64,000 bases of DNA from Vibrio hepatarius (GTDB lineage: Bacteria; Pseudomonadota; Gammaproteobacteria; Enterobacterales; Vibrionaceae): NCBI RefSeq assembly GCF_011806575.1, contig NZ_JAATOO010000010.1, forward strand, positions 104,420 to 168,419, given 5' to 3'. Position numbers and translations under genes: made by a program. Below the pieces are notes generated by a model. The model saw only the letters and a program-made list of their open reading frames with translations, did no database searches and was not told the origin of the DNA. Positions 28,367 to 39,723 of the stretch are shown piece by piece; the stretch's first letter is position 1; each line of letters begins with the position of its first letter.

Positions 28367-29131
28367 TTACAGTCGACCGTTGTAGTTAAACGAATAACGG
28401 CCGGAAGAATCTGGGGCAGGCAACCAACGTAGTTGCTCAGTCAATGCCGCAGGGAATTCACCACTTGGCTTAAACCAACCTTTGCTCTGGTAGCTAAAGT
28501 TCGGCTGTAAAGTCACTTCTGCGGCACTCTCCACCTGAGCACTCTGCTGTGATGCGTTCAAATTAATCGTGCTGTCGGCACAGGTAAAGTCTGCAATCAC
28601 TGGTCCGACGGTCAAATCCGCTAGCGGTGTACCGACCTTATCGGTATTCCACACCACGCTACCATCTGCACTCGCGCAGAAAGGCGCTGCATAACTGAGT
28701 TGTTTGACCATCAACTCCACCCGCCCCTCAAGAGCCAACGGTACTGGCATGCTCGGTGCGCGCTGGATAATCTCTTTCACTGGCATCGACGCAACGACAT
28801 TTTCTACATACGGCGTCCCCGAGAACTGGTATCCAACAGTGCCACGCCCGGTTAACTGCATATCGCTACCTTGACCAAAACGAACTTGGGCTTCGGCTGC
28901 CCCCGTGAGCAGTTTAGCTGGCGCTAACGACCAATGAAGCTGACCTAAGTTCATCGACTGCCAACGTACGTTGGTAGCGCTGCCTTGCCAAACCGTGCCC
29001 TGCACTCCCGTCAAGGTGAGTTGAGCAGGTAACGGAGCGTTATTTACCACCAATTGCGCGGGAAGATGAGCGATGGCGCTAACCACAAAAACCACCAGCA
29101 AACCAAAACTCAATACAATGATTCTCTTCAC
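28367..29131 (-). CDS. gspN: type II secretion system protein N
   Basis: GspN is an inner-membrane, periplasm-facing accessory of the type II secretion system; it is present in some operons only and its exact role is unclear. The 254-residue protein has an N-terminal signal-anchor (about 5-22) followed by a beta-rich region with repeated VQGTVWQGSATNV and QLHWSLAPAKLLTG motifs typical of GspN. It is the last gene of the operon, 4 bases after gspM, and ends at a strong terminator. Confidence 0.92.
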   Translation of the reverse strand: MKRIIVLSFGLLVVFVVSAIAHLPAQLVVNNAPLPAQLTLTGVQGTVWQGSATNVRWQSMNLGQLHWSLAPAKLLTGAAEAQVRFGQGSDMQLTGRGTVGYQFSGTPYVENVVASMPVKEIIQRAPSMPVPLALEGRVELMVKQLSYAAPFCASADGSVVWNTDKVGTPLADLTVGPVIADFTCADSTINLNASQQSAQVESAAEVTLQPNFSYQSKGWFKPSGEFPAALTEQLRWLPAPDSSGRYSFNYNGRL

Positions 29132-29135
29132 TCAA

Positions 29136-29627
29136 TTACCCCTTAGTGAACTGCAATCGCTTAACTTCTACCACACCGCTTTGGTCACCTTTATCGATAT
29201 CCAGAAACGTCACGGAAATACCATGTGTGTCCTGCAGAAAGCTCATCCACTCCACCAGACGGTTAAAAGGCAGTGGCGTAATCCAGACTTGCAGTTGCTC
29301 GTCACGCGGTTGAACGCGAATCAGCTCGACGCCAAAGCGACCCGCGGTTGAAGAGATGGCCTGATTCATCGGTGTGTTTGAAATCACCTGGCCGTTCTGA
29401 CCACGTAAAGAGGCAATCTCGTCAGCTTTGTCCTGAACCCAACTAAGCAGTTGTTTCTCGCTTTGAATGCGCACTTGAGCGTTTTCAGCACGCTGGGAGA
29501 CCGGCTGAATGACACCCCAGTAAAGCGTACCAAGCACGAGTAAAACCGCGCACACCACGACCAAACGTTGTTCGCGAGCGCTAATCTGACTCCACCAGTT
29601 TTGCAGCGACATCATTAATGAATTCAT
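29136..29627 (-). CDS. gspM: type II secretion system protein M
   Basis: GspM pairs with GspL and GspC in the inner-membrane assembly platform of type II secretion. The 163-residue protein has a short cytoplasmic N-terminus, one membrane helix (about 22-42, REQRLVVVCAVLLVLGTLYWG) and a periplasmic ferredoxin-like domain with coiled coil (about 48-75). Length fits EpsM of Vibrio. It lies 10 bases downstream of gspL, within the operon. Confidence 0.94.
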   Translation of the reverse strand: MNSLMMSLQNWWSQISAREQRLVVVCAVLLVLGTLYWGVIQPVSQRAENAQVRIQSEKQLLSWVQDKADEIASLRGQNGQVISNTPMNQAISSTAGRFGVELIRVQPRDEQLQVWITPLPFNRLVEWMSFLQDTHGISVTFLDIDKGDQSGVVEVKRLQFTKG

Positions 29628-29637
29628 CTTCTCTACC

Positions 29638-30849
29638 TCACAATGGCTTCAACACAAAGGAGCCATTGACTAGCTGCCCTGAACGGCTCAATTGACCTTG
29701 CTCGACGACGAATTTAGACGCCAGTACTTCGCGTGCTTTTTCAAACGTTTGAAAATCAGAACTCTGCGCCTGTAATCTCACTTCGCCACGCGGGCCATCA
29801 AACTTAAAGCTGGTCAGATTAAGGGTCGGAACTTGCTTTAGTAATGCCGGCAAGCCTTCCATCCATTTCAGTAACGATTCATCGCCACCATTGCCCGACA
29901 ATCGCTCCGCTTCACGCTCCATTTCGCGCTTTAGGTAGCTCACGGTTGGGATTTTATTTTTACCAAACAGAGTCTGACGGAAAATTCGTTCACTCTCGGC
30001 GCGATACGCTTGAGCTTGGGACTCATACTGATTAATTTTCAGTACGTTATCTATCATCATCACCGCAAGTAACACTACCGCCGCGATCGCCGCTTTTTGC
30101 CAGACTTTCCAGTAACGCAAAATCGACGATTTAGGTTTAAAGCTGCCAGTCAACAGATTGATTTTGCTGCTGACCGCCTGCTCGGCGAGCATTTGCATCA
30201 CAAGCTGCGGCTCAACATTTTGCCACTGTTGTTCTTCAAGCAACTCCAGTTCAGGAAGCGCAGAGTAAGCATTGAGAGATAAGTACTCTTCACCCTCTTT
30301 GACCCACTCGGATTGGGCGATCATCGCCAGCCATTCACTCGGTACTGAGATACCGCTGTAAGCGTTCTTTTTCAGCAACCATTGTCCGTCGAGTTCAACC
30401 GCGCTGATCCCTGACTGCTCAGGTAACGCCAACACATCCGGTAGGACTTTTTGCACCTGACAACCGACAGCGCGTAATGTCTGCAGCACTGTCGCCACCC
30501 AATGACTATCTGCGGCGCACACTTGAGCGCGTCCCGATGCTTTGTGCAGCACAGAAAAATGCAGTTGTTCAACGTCTTGAGCTAAGTCATCTTCCAGCAA
30601 AAAGGGCAGCATGCCTTCAAATTGGCGACTGGCGCCGGCTGGGATCTCAACCTCGGTCAACACTAAGCTAGACGCAGACAGCAAAACTAACGTTCGGCGA
30701 TTTTCGGCGTAAGCGGCTAACTCTGGCACGGCATCCCAGTCAGCCAGATCGCCACAAGCAATCACTTCCTTTTGCTGTTCTGACCAGACAATCCACTGAA
30801 TGGCCGAGCTTGTATCATTGCTCAGTCGAACGATCAGAAACTCGTTCAC
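29638..30849 (-). CDS. gspL: type II secretion system protein L
   Basis: GspL recruits the GspE ATPase to the inner membrane. I start at GTG 30849 (403 residues, [10 protein letters not shown]), behind a perfect GGAGGT site; the open frame reaches 30861 by using codons that lie inside that site, and known EpsL starts align with MNEFL. The cytoplasmic actin-like domain (about 1-240) is followed by a membrane helix (about 252-270) and a periplasmic ferredoxin-like domain. It overlaps gspK by about 35 bases, suggesting translational coupling. Confidence 0.95.
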   Translation of the reverse strand: MNEFLIVRLSNDTSSAIQWIVWSEQQKEVIACGDLADWDAVPELAAYAENRRTLVLLSASSLVLTEVEIPAGASRQFEGMLPFLLEDDLAQDVEQLHFSVLHKASGRAQVCAADSHWVATVLQTLRAVGCQVQKVLPDVLALPEQSGISAVELDGQWLLKKNAYSGISVPSEWLAMIAQSEWVKEGEEYLSLNAYSALPELELLEEQQWQNVEPQLVMQMLAEQAVSSKINLLTGSFKPKSSILRYWKVWQKAAIAAVVLLAVMMIDNVLKINQYESQAQAYRAESERIFRQTLFGKNKIPTVSYLKREMEREAERLSGNGGDESLLKWMEGLPALLKQVPTLNLTSFKFDGPRGEVRLQAQSSDFQTFEKAREVLASKFVVEQGQLSRSGQLVNGSFVLKPL

Positions 30850-31834
30850 CGATACCTCCAAAGCGACGGCTGACTACCGTTGCGTTCTTGCGATTATTAC
30901 TAAATATTAAACTACGGATGCGGAGCCTTGATTGGTCTACCAATATCTCTGCGTCTAATTCAAAATATAAGCTGTCTACCGCCAAATAGCTTTTTATTGG
31001 CTGTAGCACATCAGGCTCGAGATTGGCCAGCGCCCCTTCCCGTAAGAAATCATCGACATTGCCCCATCCGTCATAAGGACGATTTTGCAAAATATCTTTG
31101 GCTTGCTGCGCACTCAAGTGCGGTTGCAGCAGCGCGCTGAGCAACTCTGCCTGCTCTGGTTGAAGCGTATTCACATTGAGGCGAAACTCTGTCGTCGGCA
31201 AAGCGCAAACATACGGCGCGATCTTGGTCATCACTTCACCGGAGACCTGATTGACCGCCCTAAGCTCCGAGCTATCGGCCAACAAGGTGTTTGCCGCGAG
31301 ATATGCCGGTGACATCGATTCGTAATAGCTGTCTTCCACCCCCGATACCGAATCTACCGAGTTGTTGATATCAACGTATTCCCACAGCGATTGCGACGCT
31401 TCCTCGGCTTGATGGTTATCAATATCCAATTCTTCCATCAGGTTTTGCAGCGTTTCGACCAAAAACGGCAATCGATCTGAACCCGCATTCTGGGTTTCTG
31501 CCATTAGAGCATTGAGGTTAAAACACGCCTGTTTATCTCGGATCTGTCCTTTTAGCGTTCCGTAATCCAACGGATAGGTTTGTTCTTCCAATGCCCAAGG
31601 TTGCGACAGGTTAATGGTGTCTGAATCTTCGTAACTCTGTTCAATGGCCACTTTCGCCAATGCTTCTACACCGATGCTGTACCAATACGCTTGCTGATAG
31701 TTAAGCTGATTCGACGCGCGCTTAAACTGGCCGAACAACCGGTCGGCCATGCTGGCCGCGAGACTGACCATCACCGCCAGAAGCAGCAATACGACGATTA
31801 ATGCCACACCGCGTTGGCGTTTAGCCCTCTTCAT
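30815..31834 (-). CDS. gspK: type II secretion system minor pseudopilin K
   Basis: GspK is the largest minor pseudopilin and caps the pseudopilus tip with GspI and GspJ. The 339-residue protein has a short basic leader ending in Gly (RQRG) before the hydrophobic stem [19 protein letters not shown]; as usual for GspK it lacks the Glu5 of the other pseudopilins. The large periplasmic domain contains helix-hairpin-helix-like SAM-type repeats and an Asp/Ser-rich loop near [14 protein letters not shown] that may bind calcium. It overlaps gspJ by 14 bases and gspL by about 35. Confidence 0.95.
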   Translation of the reverse strand: MKRAKRQRGVALIVVLLLLAVMVSLAASMADRLFGQFKRASNQLNYQQAYWYSIGVEALAKVAIEQSYEDSDTINLSQPWALEEQTYPLDYGTLKGQIRDKQACFNLNALMAETQNAGSDRLPFLVETLQNLMEELDIDNHQAEEASQSLWEYVDINNSVDSVSGVEDSYYESMSPAYLAANTLLADSSELRAVNQVSGEVMTKIAPYVCALPTTEFRLNVNTLQPEQAELLSALLQPHLSAQQAKDILQNRPYDGWGNVDDFLREGALANLEPDVLQPIKSYLAVDSLYFELDAEILVDQSRLRIRSLIFSNNRKNATVVSRRFGGIGERVSDRSTEQ

Positions 31835-32468
31835 CGCCCACCTCGCTGATCTTTAACGCGCCGCCAGAAATCAGGTAAATGCGCTCAATTTTTCCGTAAT
31901 CGGCCAACTCCAGCGCGACCGAGACCGCGCTAGGCAACTGGTTGGGCGCCTCCCATTGCGCTTTCCACTCTTTGCCATCAAAAAAGCGCATCGAGAACTC
32001 TTTGACGTCGTTAAGCAGTGGCATCACGATCGGCGCTTGCCCCGCAGGTGTATCCGGATAACGCCACCACAAACGTTCAAGGCGTTGGTCTTTGAGGCGG
32101 TAACCTACTTTGGTCACTTCACCACGCGGAAATTGCTGCTCTGGGTTGTGCCAGCCCGCCCGTGCAAACATCACGCCTTTGGCATCCGAATCCAGCAAGT
32201 AGTCTTGCCATTGCAACAACTGTGTCGACGGTTCTTCGCCATTGGTACGCGTTTGTCGCAACACCATTTGACGAAAGTCGTTATTCAAAAATACCAGCGC
32301 GCGCTGCAAACTTTTCAGCCGCTCGCTGCGCTCTAAAGAAAGCTCGTTGCTGCGCTGCACTTGGTTGAGTACTTGATACGCGCCAACACTGAGACTGGCG
32401 AAGATAGCTATCGCCACCAAGACTTCAATCAGGGTAAAGCCTTTCTGGCTGGTTCTATTTCGCCACAT
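31821..32468 (-). CDS. gspJ: type II secretion system minor pseudopilin J
   Basis: GspJ is a minor pseudopilin of the tip complex with GspI and GspK. The 215-residue protein has the prepilin peptidase site [19 protein letters not shown], with Glu5 present, and a beta-rich C-terminal domain. GspO (PilD) cleaves and methylates it; that gene is not in this window. It overlaps gspI and gspK by 14 bases each. Confidence 0.95.
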   Translation of the reverse strand: MWRNRTSQKGFTLIEVLVAIAIFASLSVGAYQVLNQVQRSNELSLERSERLKSLQRALVFLNNDFRQMVLRQTRTNGEEPSTQLLQWQDYLLDSDAKGVMFARAGWHNPEQQFPRGEVTKVGYRLKDQRLERLWWRYPDTPAGQAPIVMPLLNDVKEFSMRFFDGKEWKAQWEAPNQLPSAVSVALELADYGKIERIYLISGGALKISEVGDEEG

Positions 32469-32811
32469 AACTTCTTACCGTGACGATCGATGTACCTTTT
32501 TCCTCAGCCGCTACTTTGACGTCAAAGCCCTGCAGCAAGTTACCAGCGGTATCGACCGGTTCAACTGACCAATACCACTCGCGTCCTGCCAGTTCTTCTT
32601 TGCCCTTTGCTTTACTTGGTTTACGTTCAGACAGCATGATCTTGGCCATTTGGTTGTCAGCAACCATCGAAGCGAAGGTCTTTTCTTCAAGATAACTCAG
32701 CGTATTGATATGCTGGCTGACCGAGCGAATCACCGCGATCGCCGCCGTGGCAAAAATCGCCAACGCCACCAGTACTTCTAATAAAGTAAAACCTGCTCTA
32801 CGCTTGATCAT
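32455..32811 (-). CDS. gspI: type II secretion system minor pseudopilin I
   Basis: GspI is the minor pseudopilin that nucleates the tip complex. The start at ATG 32811 gives 118 residues beginning MIKRRAG|FTLLEVLVALAIFA, a normal prepilin leader; the open frame extends 12 codons upstream but overlaps gspH and is not needed. The rest is a short alpha/beta domain. The start lies within the end of gspH, so translation is probably coupled. Confidence 0.94.
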   Translation of the reverse strand: MIKRRAGFTLLEVLVALAIFATAAIAVIRSVSQHINTLSYLEEKTFASMVADNQMAKIMLSERKPSKAKGKEELAGREWYWSVEPVDTAGNLLQGFDVKVAAEEKGTSIVTVRSYVAK

Positions 32812-33385
32812 CACTCTCTCCCGGGGCGAGAAGAATGATGTCGCCATTTTCTTTTGCCACTACACGCCACGCGTCTTCGTCCGCACTCAAGTTTTGCGGA
32901 TAAATGGCAACAGAGAATGGGGTAATTTCACCACTCGACATAATAAATACCTGTGGTGGCATCACTTTATTCTCGGTTTCTAACTCGGCAAACATCTCCT
33001 CATCAAACAAGCTACCGGGATTAAACAATCGGTCTTCGTCTTTCCATACGTTACCGCCCAATTGCATCGTGAGCGCCAAACCGTCGGGTAACGTGACCTG
33101 CTCTGGTAGTTGCTCGTCGTCTAACGCTTGCCATCCCTCTTCGCCTAACGCCAACAACTGATAGCTGGCGCGCTTTTGGTCAAAACGAGCGCCGTAGTCT
33201 TTACCGCTCAAAATCGCTTCTTCATTCAAAAGCTGCAGACGATGGTATAACGCCACCGCTTGCTGCTTAGCTTCATCAGACGTTTTCTGTGGTAGGGTGG
33301 CGATCACCGCCACTGAGGCAACCGACAACAGCACCAATACCAACAGGATCTCGAGCAGGGTAAAACCCTTTTGCTTAGGCGTCAT
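32798..33385 (-). CDS. gspH: type II secretion system minor pseudopilin H
   Basis: GspH is a minor pseudopilin that links the tip complex to the GspG shaft. The ATG at 33385 gives 195 residues starting MTPKQKG|FTLLEILLVLVLLSVAS, the expected prepilin peptidase site with Glu5. The open frame runs 38 codons upstream, overlapping gspG, and that part lacks family features. It ends by overlapping gspI by 14 bases. Confidence 0.94.
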   Translation of the reverse strand: MTPKQKGFTLLEILLVLVLLSVASVAVIATLPQKTSDEAKQQAVALYHRLQLLNEEAILSGKDYGARFDQKRASYQLLALGEEGWQALDDEQLPEQVTLPDGLALTMQLGGNVWKDEDRLFNPGSLFDEEMFAELETENKVMPPQVFIMSSGEITPFSVAIYPQNLSADEDAWRVVAKENGDIILLAPGESDDQA

Positions 33386-33425
33386 ATGTATGAGGCGACC
33401 AAAGCCGCCCCTACGTTGGATAGGA

Positions 33426-33869
33426 TTATTGGAAATCTTGGATATTCCAGTTACCGATATCAACGTTGGCACCTTCGCCACCCTCTTGACCATCTGCACC
33501 TAGGGTAAAGATATCAATCGAACCTTTATCACCAGGGCTTAGGTATTGGTAGTCGTTACCCCATGGGTCGTTTGGCAGACGTTTGATATAGCCGCCGTCA
33601 CGGTAGTTGCGTGGTTCTGGGCTCGATGGCTTAGTCACCAAGGCATCCAGACCTTGGTCTGTCGTTGGGTAGACACTGTTGTCCAGCTTGTACATATCCA
33701 ACGCATTCTCCAAAGCAACGATGTCAGTAATCGCTTTTTGTTGGTCCGCTTTTTCTTTGTTACCTAGCAAGTTAGGTACAACAAAGCTCGCCAAAATCCC
33801 CAAGATAACAACCACAACCATGACTTCTAACAGGGTAAAACCCGATTGTTTCTTCATTTTAATTTTCAT
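33426..33869 (-). CDS. gspG: type II secretion system major pseudopilin G
   Basis: GspG polymerises into the pseudopilus that pushes substrates through the secretin. I start at ATG 33869 (MKIKMKKQSG|FTLLEVMVVVVILG), 147 residues, with GGAGAG ahead. Glu5 is present. The C-terminal calcium-binding loop region (LGADGQEGGEGANVDIGNWN) and DPWGNDYQYLSPGDKG are conserved. It sits between gspF and gspH. Confidence 0.97.
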   Translation of the reverse strand: MKIKMKKQSGFTLLEVMVVVVILGILASFVVPNLLGNKEKADQQKAITDIVALENALDMYKLDNSVYPTTDQGLDALVTKPSSPEPRNYRDGGYIKRLPNDPWGNDYQYLSPGDKGSIDIFTLGADGQEGGEGANVDIGNWNIQDFQ

Positions 33870-33918
33870 TATTCTCTCCAAACCACAAACTAACGATGAG
33901 CGTTTCAGGCTAACTGCC

Positions 33919-35145
33919 TTAGCCGCTCATTAAATTATTCATTTCCAAAATTGGCATCAGGGTCGCCATTACGATGAACAGCACCAAACCCGCCATCAAC
34001 GCAATTAGAGCCGGAGTAAAAATACCCAAGGCAATGTTGATCGTCGACTCAAAGTTTGCGTCCTGATTATCTGCCGCGCGGGTAAGCATACTTTCTAACT
34101 CACCACTCTGCTCACCACTGGCAATCATATGCAGCATCATCGGTGGGAACAGTTTGGTTTGATCCAAGGCTTTTCTCAGGCTTGCCCCTTCGCGCACGTT
34201 TTCTCGCGCCGTCATCACCTGTTGCTTAACGAAGTGGTTCGACATGACGTCGACCGCCACTTTCATGCCATCTAAAATCGGGATCGCACTCGAGGTACAA
34301 ATCGATAATGTGCGCGCAAATCGTGAGGTGTTCAGCCCGCGGGAAATCTTACCGATCAGCGGCATTGACACCACTTTTCGGTCCCACTTCAAACGGATAT
34401 CCGGTGATTTAAGCAGCGTCTTGATACCGTAAATCAGAGCGATGATCGCCAAAAGGAGTTGAATCCCCCAGTTCTGGATAAACTCACTGGACGACAGTAA
34501 GAACTGCGTTGACTGCGGAAGTTCCTGCCCCATTTGAACAAACTGGCCGACAATCTTTGGCACTACGGCAGCCAGTAGAAAGGCAACGATACCGACGGCA
34601 AACACCACCAGCACCACAGGGTAGATCATCGCTTGCTGTAACTTAGAACGCAGTTTTTGGCGATTCTCTGCGTAATCGGCTAGGCGCTCCAGCACTGAAT
34701 CTAAATGGCCGGATTTTTCCCCCGCCGACACCATCGAACGGAACAAGTCATCGAAGATGTGCGAGTAATCCGCCAAACTGTCCGCTAGGGTGTAACCTTC
34801 GACCACTTTGGAGCGAACCGCCAACATCATGCTACGAATGCGGGGCTTGTCTGATTGTTCAGACACCGCTCTTAAACACTCTTCCAGCGGCATGCCAGAC
34901 TGCACCAGTGTGGCTAATTGACGCGTAATCAGTGCCAAATCTGGCGTACTGATCCCTCGTTTGAAACCTTTGCTGGTGCTCGAGGAATCCTGGCTATTGG
35001 ATTTCCGCCTTGTTTCAGTGACTTCAACTGGCACCAAGCCTTGATCTTTTAGGCGCAAACGCACCTGACGAGCATTATCACCTTCGATAACGCCTTTCTG
35101 GGTTCGGCCTTTTGCGTTTAACGCTTTGAATTCAAACGCCGCCAT
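33919..35145 (-). CDS. gspF: type II secretion system inner-membrane platform protein F
   Basis: GspF is the polytopic core of the assembly platform. The 408-residue protein has the two repeated cytoplasmic helical bundles of the family (about 70-170 and 275-375) and membrane helices near 170-195, 222-242 and 378-400. Typical segments are FEFKALNAKGRTQKGVIEGDNARQ at the start and AGEKSGHLDSVLERLADY. Its start overlaps the gspE stop by one base. Confidence 0.96.
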   Translation of the reverse strand: MAAFEFKALNAKGRTQKGVIEGDNARQVRLRLKDQGLVPVEVTETRRKSNSQDSSSTSKGFKRGISTPDLALITRQLATLVQSGMPLEECLRAVSEQSDKPRIRSMMLAVRSKVVEGYTLADSLADYSHIFDDLFRSMVSAGEKSGHLDSVLERLADYAENRQKLRSKLQQAMIYPVVLVVFAVGIVAFLLAAVVPKIVGQFVQMGQELPQSTQFLLSSSEFIQNWGIQLLLAIIALIYGIKTLLKSPDIRLKWDRKVVSMPLIGKISRGLNTSRFARTLSICTSSAIPILDGMKVAVDVMSNHFVKQQVMTARENVREGASLRKALDQTKLFPPMMLHMIASGEQSGELESMLTRAADNQDANFESTINIALGIFTPALIALMAGLVLFIVMATLMPILEMNNLMSG

Positions 35146-36635
35146 TAGCTTTCCTTGGTTACTCGCAAGACTTCTTCAAGAGAAGTCACGCCAGTGAACA
35201 CCTTCGACAAACCGTCATCACGGATACTCGGCGTAGTTTGTCGAATCGCCCTTTCGATCGCTTGTTCACCGGCTTCACTATGAATCAGCTCTTGTACCTG
35301 ATCATCGATGATCAGTAGCTCGTGGATACCAGTACGGCCTCGATAGCCTTTCTGGTTACACTTTTCACACCCTTGCGCTCGGTATAAGGTCAGTGGCTCA
35401 TCTTGCGATACGTTGAACAGTTTCTTAGTTTCTTTATCGGCTTCGTAAGGCTGCTTACAATCGCGGCATAATGTGCGCACCAAACGCTGCGCCAGCACGC
35501 CGAGCAAAGATGAAGAAATTAGGAAAGGCTCAATCCCCATATCACGCAGACGCGTCACCGCGCCGATAGCGGTATTGGTGTGTAAGGTCGACATTACTAA
35601 GTGACCCGTCAACGAAGCCTGAACCGCGATCTGTGCGGTTTCCAAGTCACGGATCTCACCGACCATCACCACATCCGGGTCTTGACGAAGAATCGCCCTC
35701 AGGCCGCGAGCAAACGTCATGTCCACTTTTGGGTTCACTTGGGTCTGGCCGATACCGTCGATATCAAACTCGATCGGGTCTTCAACGGTAAGAATATTGC
35801 GCTCATTACTATTGAGCTCTTGCAGGCCAGCGTACAGCGTGGTCGATTTACCCGAGCCCGTCGGACCGGTCACGAGGATAATCCCATGCGGGCGGCTGAT
35901 CATCGAACGGAAACTGTCGTGGTTGGCTTGGGTCATCCCCAGGCTGTGTAAGTCCAGACGCGTCGCGTTTTTATCCAGCAGACGCATGACCACTCGTTCG
36001 CCGTGTGAAGACGGCATGGTCGACACACGCACGTCGACCGCGCGACCGCCGATACGCAGTGAAATACGCCCATCTTGAGGGACGCGTTTTTCTGCAATAT
36101 CCAGCCTCGCCATCACTTTCACGCGCGAGACCAGCAACGGCGCTAGCTTACGACTCGGTGATAACACGTCTCGCAGCACACCATCGATGCGGAAACGAAT
36201 CATCAGTGACTTTTCGAACGTCTCGATATGGATATCAGACGCGCCTTCTTTGATCGCTTCGCCAAGCATCGCATTGATCAGCTTGATGATTGGCGCATCG
36301 TCGTCTGACTCAAGTAAGTCTTCGTTTTGCGGTAAGTCTTCTGCCAGTGAGAAGAAGTCGTCACTGTCAGCGCCAAGGTCTTCCATCAGCTGACGTGCTT
36401 CTGATGAATCACGCTGATACGCTTCGGTCAGTTTTTTTTCAAAGGTGTCTTTGTCGATTTCGTTAACCGCAAAGCCACTGCCGACAATCCGCTGCACTTC
36501 GAGCAGTGCGGGTACCGCTAATGGCGCGACATAGAACAACACCAAACCGTCTTCCGCTTGCTCTAACACCAAGTTAAAGCGGTTAGCGAAGCCAAACGGC
36601 AGGCGACGAAATGAAGTGGCTACATCGATTGCCAT
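35145..36635 (-). CDS. gspE: type II secretion system ATPase E
   Basis: GspE is the cytoplasmic hexameric ATPase that powers pseudopilus assembly. The 496-residue protein has the N-terminal GspL-binding domain (about 1-100), a linker domain and the RecA-like domain with Walker [11 protein letters not shown] (about 258-267), the Asp box, the Walker [14 protein letters not shown] and the His box. The zinc-binding C-C...C-C module (CRDCKQ and CEKCNQ) is present, as in Vibrio EpsE. It overlaps gspD and gspF by one base each. Confidence 0.97.
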   Translation of the reverse strand: MAIDVATSFRRLPFGFANRFNLVLEQAEDGLVLFYVAPLAVPALLEVQRIVGSGFAVNEIDKDTFEKKLTEAYQRDSSEARQLMEDLGADSDDFFSLAEDLPQNEDLLESDDDAPIIKLINAMLGEAIKEGASDIHIETFEKSLMIRFRIDGVLRDVLSPSRKLAPLLVSRVKVMARLDIAEKRVPQDGRISLRIGGRAVDVRVSTMPSSHGERVVMRLLDKNATRLDLHSLGMTQANHDSFRSMISRPHGIILVTGPTGSGKSTTLYAGLQELNSNERNILTVEDPIEFDIDGIGQTQVNPKVDMTFARGLRAILRQDPDVVMVGEIRDLETAQIAVQASLTGHLVMSTLHTNTAIGAVTRLRDMGIEPFLISSSLLGVLAQRLVRTLCRDCKQPYEADKETKKLFNVSQDEPLTLYRAQGCEKCNQKGYRGRTGIHELLIIDDQVQELIHSEAGEQAIERAIRQTTPSIRDDGLSKVFTGVTSLEEVLRVTKES

Positions 36636-38653
36636 TACTGCTCATCCATTTGGTCTAAGAATGCCTGAATTTCGGCGGGGTGACGAATATCATCACCAAA
36701 CCTAGGCAAAACAGGAATGTTCTCGTTATCCATCAACTTCAGGCCTTGGTCGGCTTTGTACAGTTGCTCAGCGCGGATAAAGTTGTATTTACGTTGCGTG
36801 ATGCCGTCTGCGGTCACGCCATCGCGAATGATGGTTGGTTTGATAAATACCATCAGGTTTTTCTTTTCAACTTGAGTACTGGTCGATTTAAACAGGTGAC
36901 CAAGCACTGGGATATCACCCAATAGCGGGACTTTCGATTCACTTTCCAACGCGCGCTCATCGATCAAGCCGCCCAAAACAATCATCTGACCATCTTCAAC
37001 CATGACTGAGGTATTGAGCTGACGCTTCGCAAAACGTACGTCCACCGCGCCATTCGCACCCAGAACGTTGGAAACTTCTTGTTCAATGTTCAGTTGTACC
37101 GAATTACCTTCGTTGATTTGCGGCACCACTTTCAGTTTGATACCGACCTCTTTACGGTCAACAGTCTGGAACGGGTTGTCGTTATTTGAACCTGCCGTAG
37201 AGCCGGTAATCACCGGAACTTCCTCACCAACAATAAATGATGCTTCGCCGTTATCCATCACAGTGATGCTCGGAGAAGAAAGAATGTTTGAGTTGGAGTC
37301 AGTCGCCACCGCGCTAAGCAATGCAGTCCAGTCACCCATAACAAGGCTCAAGGCTGCACCATTCACGCCCGACAATGCCGAAGCCAGCGTCGAGTAATCG
37401 CCCGATTCCGTTACAGAATAAGGCACACGGTTACCATTGTTATCGGTGTAGTATTCGGTGCTAGTTTGGTCATCCGCTTCTTCCAGCCCCACCATCACCT
37501 GACCGATTGGCGCGCCGGTATTGCTGTATTGGATCACGGCACCCGTTTCTAACGAGCCCCACTGCACACCAAGGTTAATACCGTCACCTTCAGCCATTTC
37601 GACGATCAGTGCTTCAATCAACACCTGCGCTCGACGGATATCCAACTGACCAATCACGTCTTGCAGCGCGATCATGATATCTGGCGGCGCAGTCAACACG
37701 AGTGCGTTGGTTTCTGGGTGCGCCGCGATCATCACTTCACCACGCTTAGCCGTTGCAACATTCCCGCCTTGCGTTTTCTCTGCTTGTAGATTATCCGATA
37801 CCCCTTTCAGGACATCGACTAAATCTTCCGCCTTTGCATATTTAAGGTAAACCACGCGGTTGTTGCCTTTTGACGCCATTTCAACGTCAAGTTGCTTAAT
37901 CAGCTTGCGCAGACGCTGACGCACCTGAGGGTCACCAGAAATCAAAATCGCATTGGTACGCTCATCAGCCACCAGCTTAGGCTGAAGAAACTCAGGCGTG
38001 GTTTTAGCGTCTGTTTTGCTCAGCGCTTCAACAATTCGCACCATTTCAGCCGCGGAAGCATTCGCTAGTTCCACCACTTCAATCGATTTGTCACCCGCTT
38101 GGTCGACTCGCTTAATAATGTCCGCTAAACGATTCACCACCGCCGCACGGCCAGTAATCAAGATGATGTTCGCTGGGTCATAGTGCACAACGTTACCCGC
38201 GCCAGCGTTATCATTCAGTTGGCGCAGTAGAGGAGAAAGTTCACGTACTGACACGTTTTTGACCGCCACAACGCGCGTGACCACTGCGTCACCTTGCACT
38301 TTGCCGTCACCGACAACCGGAATAGCCGATGTTTTCGCGTCTTTCGACTTCACCACTTTAATCACGCCGTTGCCCATTTCGACAACCGCATAACCGTAAA
38401 CCTCAAGAACGTTCAAAAAGAAACTGTAGTACTGTTCTTCGGAAAGCATGTCGTAACTACGAACATCGACTTTGCCACGAACGGAAGGGTCAACAATGAT
38501 GGTCTTTTCTAAGTTGCGGCCAACAATGTTGATAAACTCTTGAATATCAGTGCCTTTAAAGCTCGCACTAAATTCATTAGCTGTAACTAAGCTAGGCGAA
38601 GTTAATAAGCTTCCTGCCAAAAGCCATACGCTTTTTTTGAGCCAATGATTCAC
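36635..38653 (-). CDS. gspD: type II secretion system secretin D
   Basis: GspD forms the outer-membrane channel of type II secretion. The 672-residue protein has a signal peptide (about 1-25), N0-N3 domains (about 26-330) and the secretin C-domain (about 340-600) with [19 protein letters not shown] and VLGGLIDE. The final part (about 605-672) corresponds to the S-domain that binds the pilotin; no pilotin gene is in the window. The start overlaps or touches nothing upstream; gspC is 38 bases before. Confidence 0.97.
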   Translation of the reverse strand: MNHWLKKSVWLLAGSLLTSPSLVTANEFSASFKGTDIQEFINIVGRNLEKTIIVDPSVRGKVDVRSYDMLSEEQYYSFFLNVLEVYGYAVVEMGNGVIKVVKSKDAKTSAIPVVGDGKVQGDAVVTRVVAVKNVSVRELSPLLRQLNDNAGAGNVVHYDPANIILITGRAAVVNRLADIIKRVDQAGDKSIEVVELANASAAEMVRIVEALSKTDAKTTPEFLQPKLVADERTNAILISGDPQVRQRLRKLIKQLDVEMASKGNNRVVYLKYAKAEDLVDVLKGVSDNLQAEKTQGGNVATAKRGEVMIAAHPETNALVLTAPPDIMIALQDVIGQLDIRRAQVLIEALIVEMAEGDGINLGVQWGSLETGAVIQYSNTGAPIGQVMVGLEEADDQTSTEYYTDNNGNRVPYSVTESGDYSTLASALSGVNGAALSLVMGDWTALLSAVATDSNSNILSSPSITVMDNGEASFIVGEEVPVITGSTAGSNNDNPFQTVDRKEVGIKLKVVPQINEGNSVQLNIEQEVSNVLGANGAVDVRFAKRQLNTSVMVEDGQMIVLGGLIDERALESESKVPLLGDIPVLGHLFKSTSTQVEKKNLMVFIKPTIIRDGVTADGITQRKYNFIRAEQLYKADQGLKLMDNENIPVLPRFGDDIRHPAEIQAFLDQMDEQ

Positions 38654-38691
38654 ACTTTACTCCTCATTAAGATAGCGATTAACACGGCTAT

Positions 38692-39582
38692 CTATAATTC
38701 AATATATATCTCGTACGGCTGACCATCACGCTCAACCGTTAGAGTTAACTCAGTCATTTCGGACAAGGATTGGAAAATAACGCCCATCGTCGCTGAGTCT
38801 TTTAAATCTAATCCATTAATCTGTGTCGCTATGTCACCTGGCTGCAAGCCAACTGACTCAAATAAGATCGGGTCTTTACCCGGAGTGAGGCGATAGCCTG
38901 CGACTTCACCGTCGTTCTTCACTTGAGACATACGCACGTACTGGAACACTTGCTTAGAGTCTTGGCGTATTTCGTCACGAATTTGATCGAGTTTGCCTGC
39001 CGGTACCTGAGTTTCACGGGCTAGGGGTTTAGACTCTGGAAGCGCTTGAGGTTGGGTGTATTTCAAACCTTCCAGCATCACGGTCTCGTTACGTCCTGCG
39101 TTATCGATAATCACGCGGTCGGTTTGCACTTGATACAGTTTCGCCCGAGTTCCTTCAATCACTTCACCGATGCCGTACGTTGCTTGCTGACCTCGATTGG
39201 CGATCACCGCTAAACTTTTGTTTGCATTGGTACTCGTCACGACCCCAACCAGGACGACATTAAGACGACTTTTTGGCGCATCTTCTACTTTTGGTTTTTC
39301 AACCACCACGCGTTGCTCTTGATACTGACCGAAAAGATGACCGTTTTGCACTTCAGCAAGGTCAAAGGATGAACTGGATTGAGAGGAACTCTTCGCCGAT
39401 ACCGTTGGCTGCCAAGGATGAATTGATTCGGTCACAAAAGGCTGCCAGACCAACTGGCCTAAAATCCAAGCACTTAACACCAGCAACAGCACAGCCACAA
39501 CAGAACTGATTCGCTGCTGAACTCGAATTTCCTTTACCGACTCGCCCAATTTATACAGTGCGCTTACGCTTTGCTGCTTCAC
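38692..39582 (-). CDS. gspC: type II secretion system protein C
   Basis: GspC links the inner-membrane platform to the secretin and helps choose substrates. The GTG at 39582, behind AAGGAAA, gives 296 residues; the open frame reaches 39663 but a -10 element lies inside that stretch. There is a membrane helix (about 29-48), the periplasmic HR domain (about 90-175) and a C-terminal PDZ domain (about 200-296, GYRLTPGKDPILFESVGLQPGD). It is the first gene of the operon. Confidence 0.94.
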   Translation of the reverse strand: MKQQSVSALYKLGESVKEIRVQQRISSVVAVLLLVLSAWILGQLVWQPFVTESIHPWQPTVSAKSSSQSSSSFDLAEVQNGHLFGQYQEQRVVVEKPKVEDAPKSRLNVVLVGVVTSTNANKSLAVIANRGQQATYGIGEVIEGTRAKLYQVQTDRVIIDNAGRNETVMLEGLKYTQPQALPESKPLARETQVPAGKLDQIRDEIRQDSKQVFQYVRMSQVKNDGEVAGYRLTPGKDPILFESVGLQPGDIATQINGLDLKDSATMGVIFQSLSEMTELTLTVERDGQPYEIYIEL

Positions 39583-39645
39583 TGAGTTTCCTTCTCGTTT
39601 GCGCCCAACTAATATGGTAAATATTAATAAAAAGTGTAGCTGAGC

Positions 39646-39674
39646 ATTGTAGCAAAATATCAATCAAGCTAAAC
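39646..39674 (-). promoter_or_regulatory. candidate promoter of the type II secretion operon
   Basis: On the minus strand an extended -10 TGCTACAAT (TACAAT at 39651-39646) follows TTTAGC by 16 bases. Transcription would start near 39639, upstream of the gspC GTG at 39582. Confidence 0.5.
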
Positions 39675-39723
39675 ACTTAACAGTGTCAGAACCACTATGC
39701 AAATGATAAATTTGATAATCTCG

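Noticed and set aside
35601..36393. Plus-strand open frames across gspE
   Set aside because: They are antisense shadows of a strongly conserved ATPase gene and lack ribosome sites.
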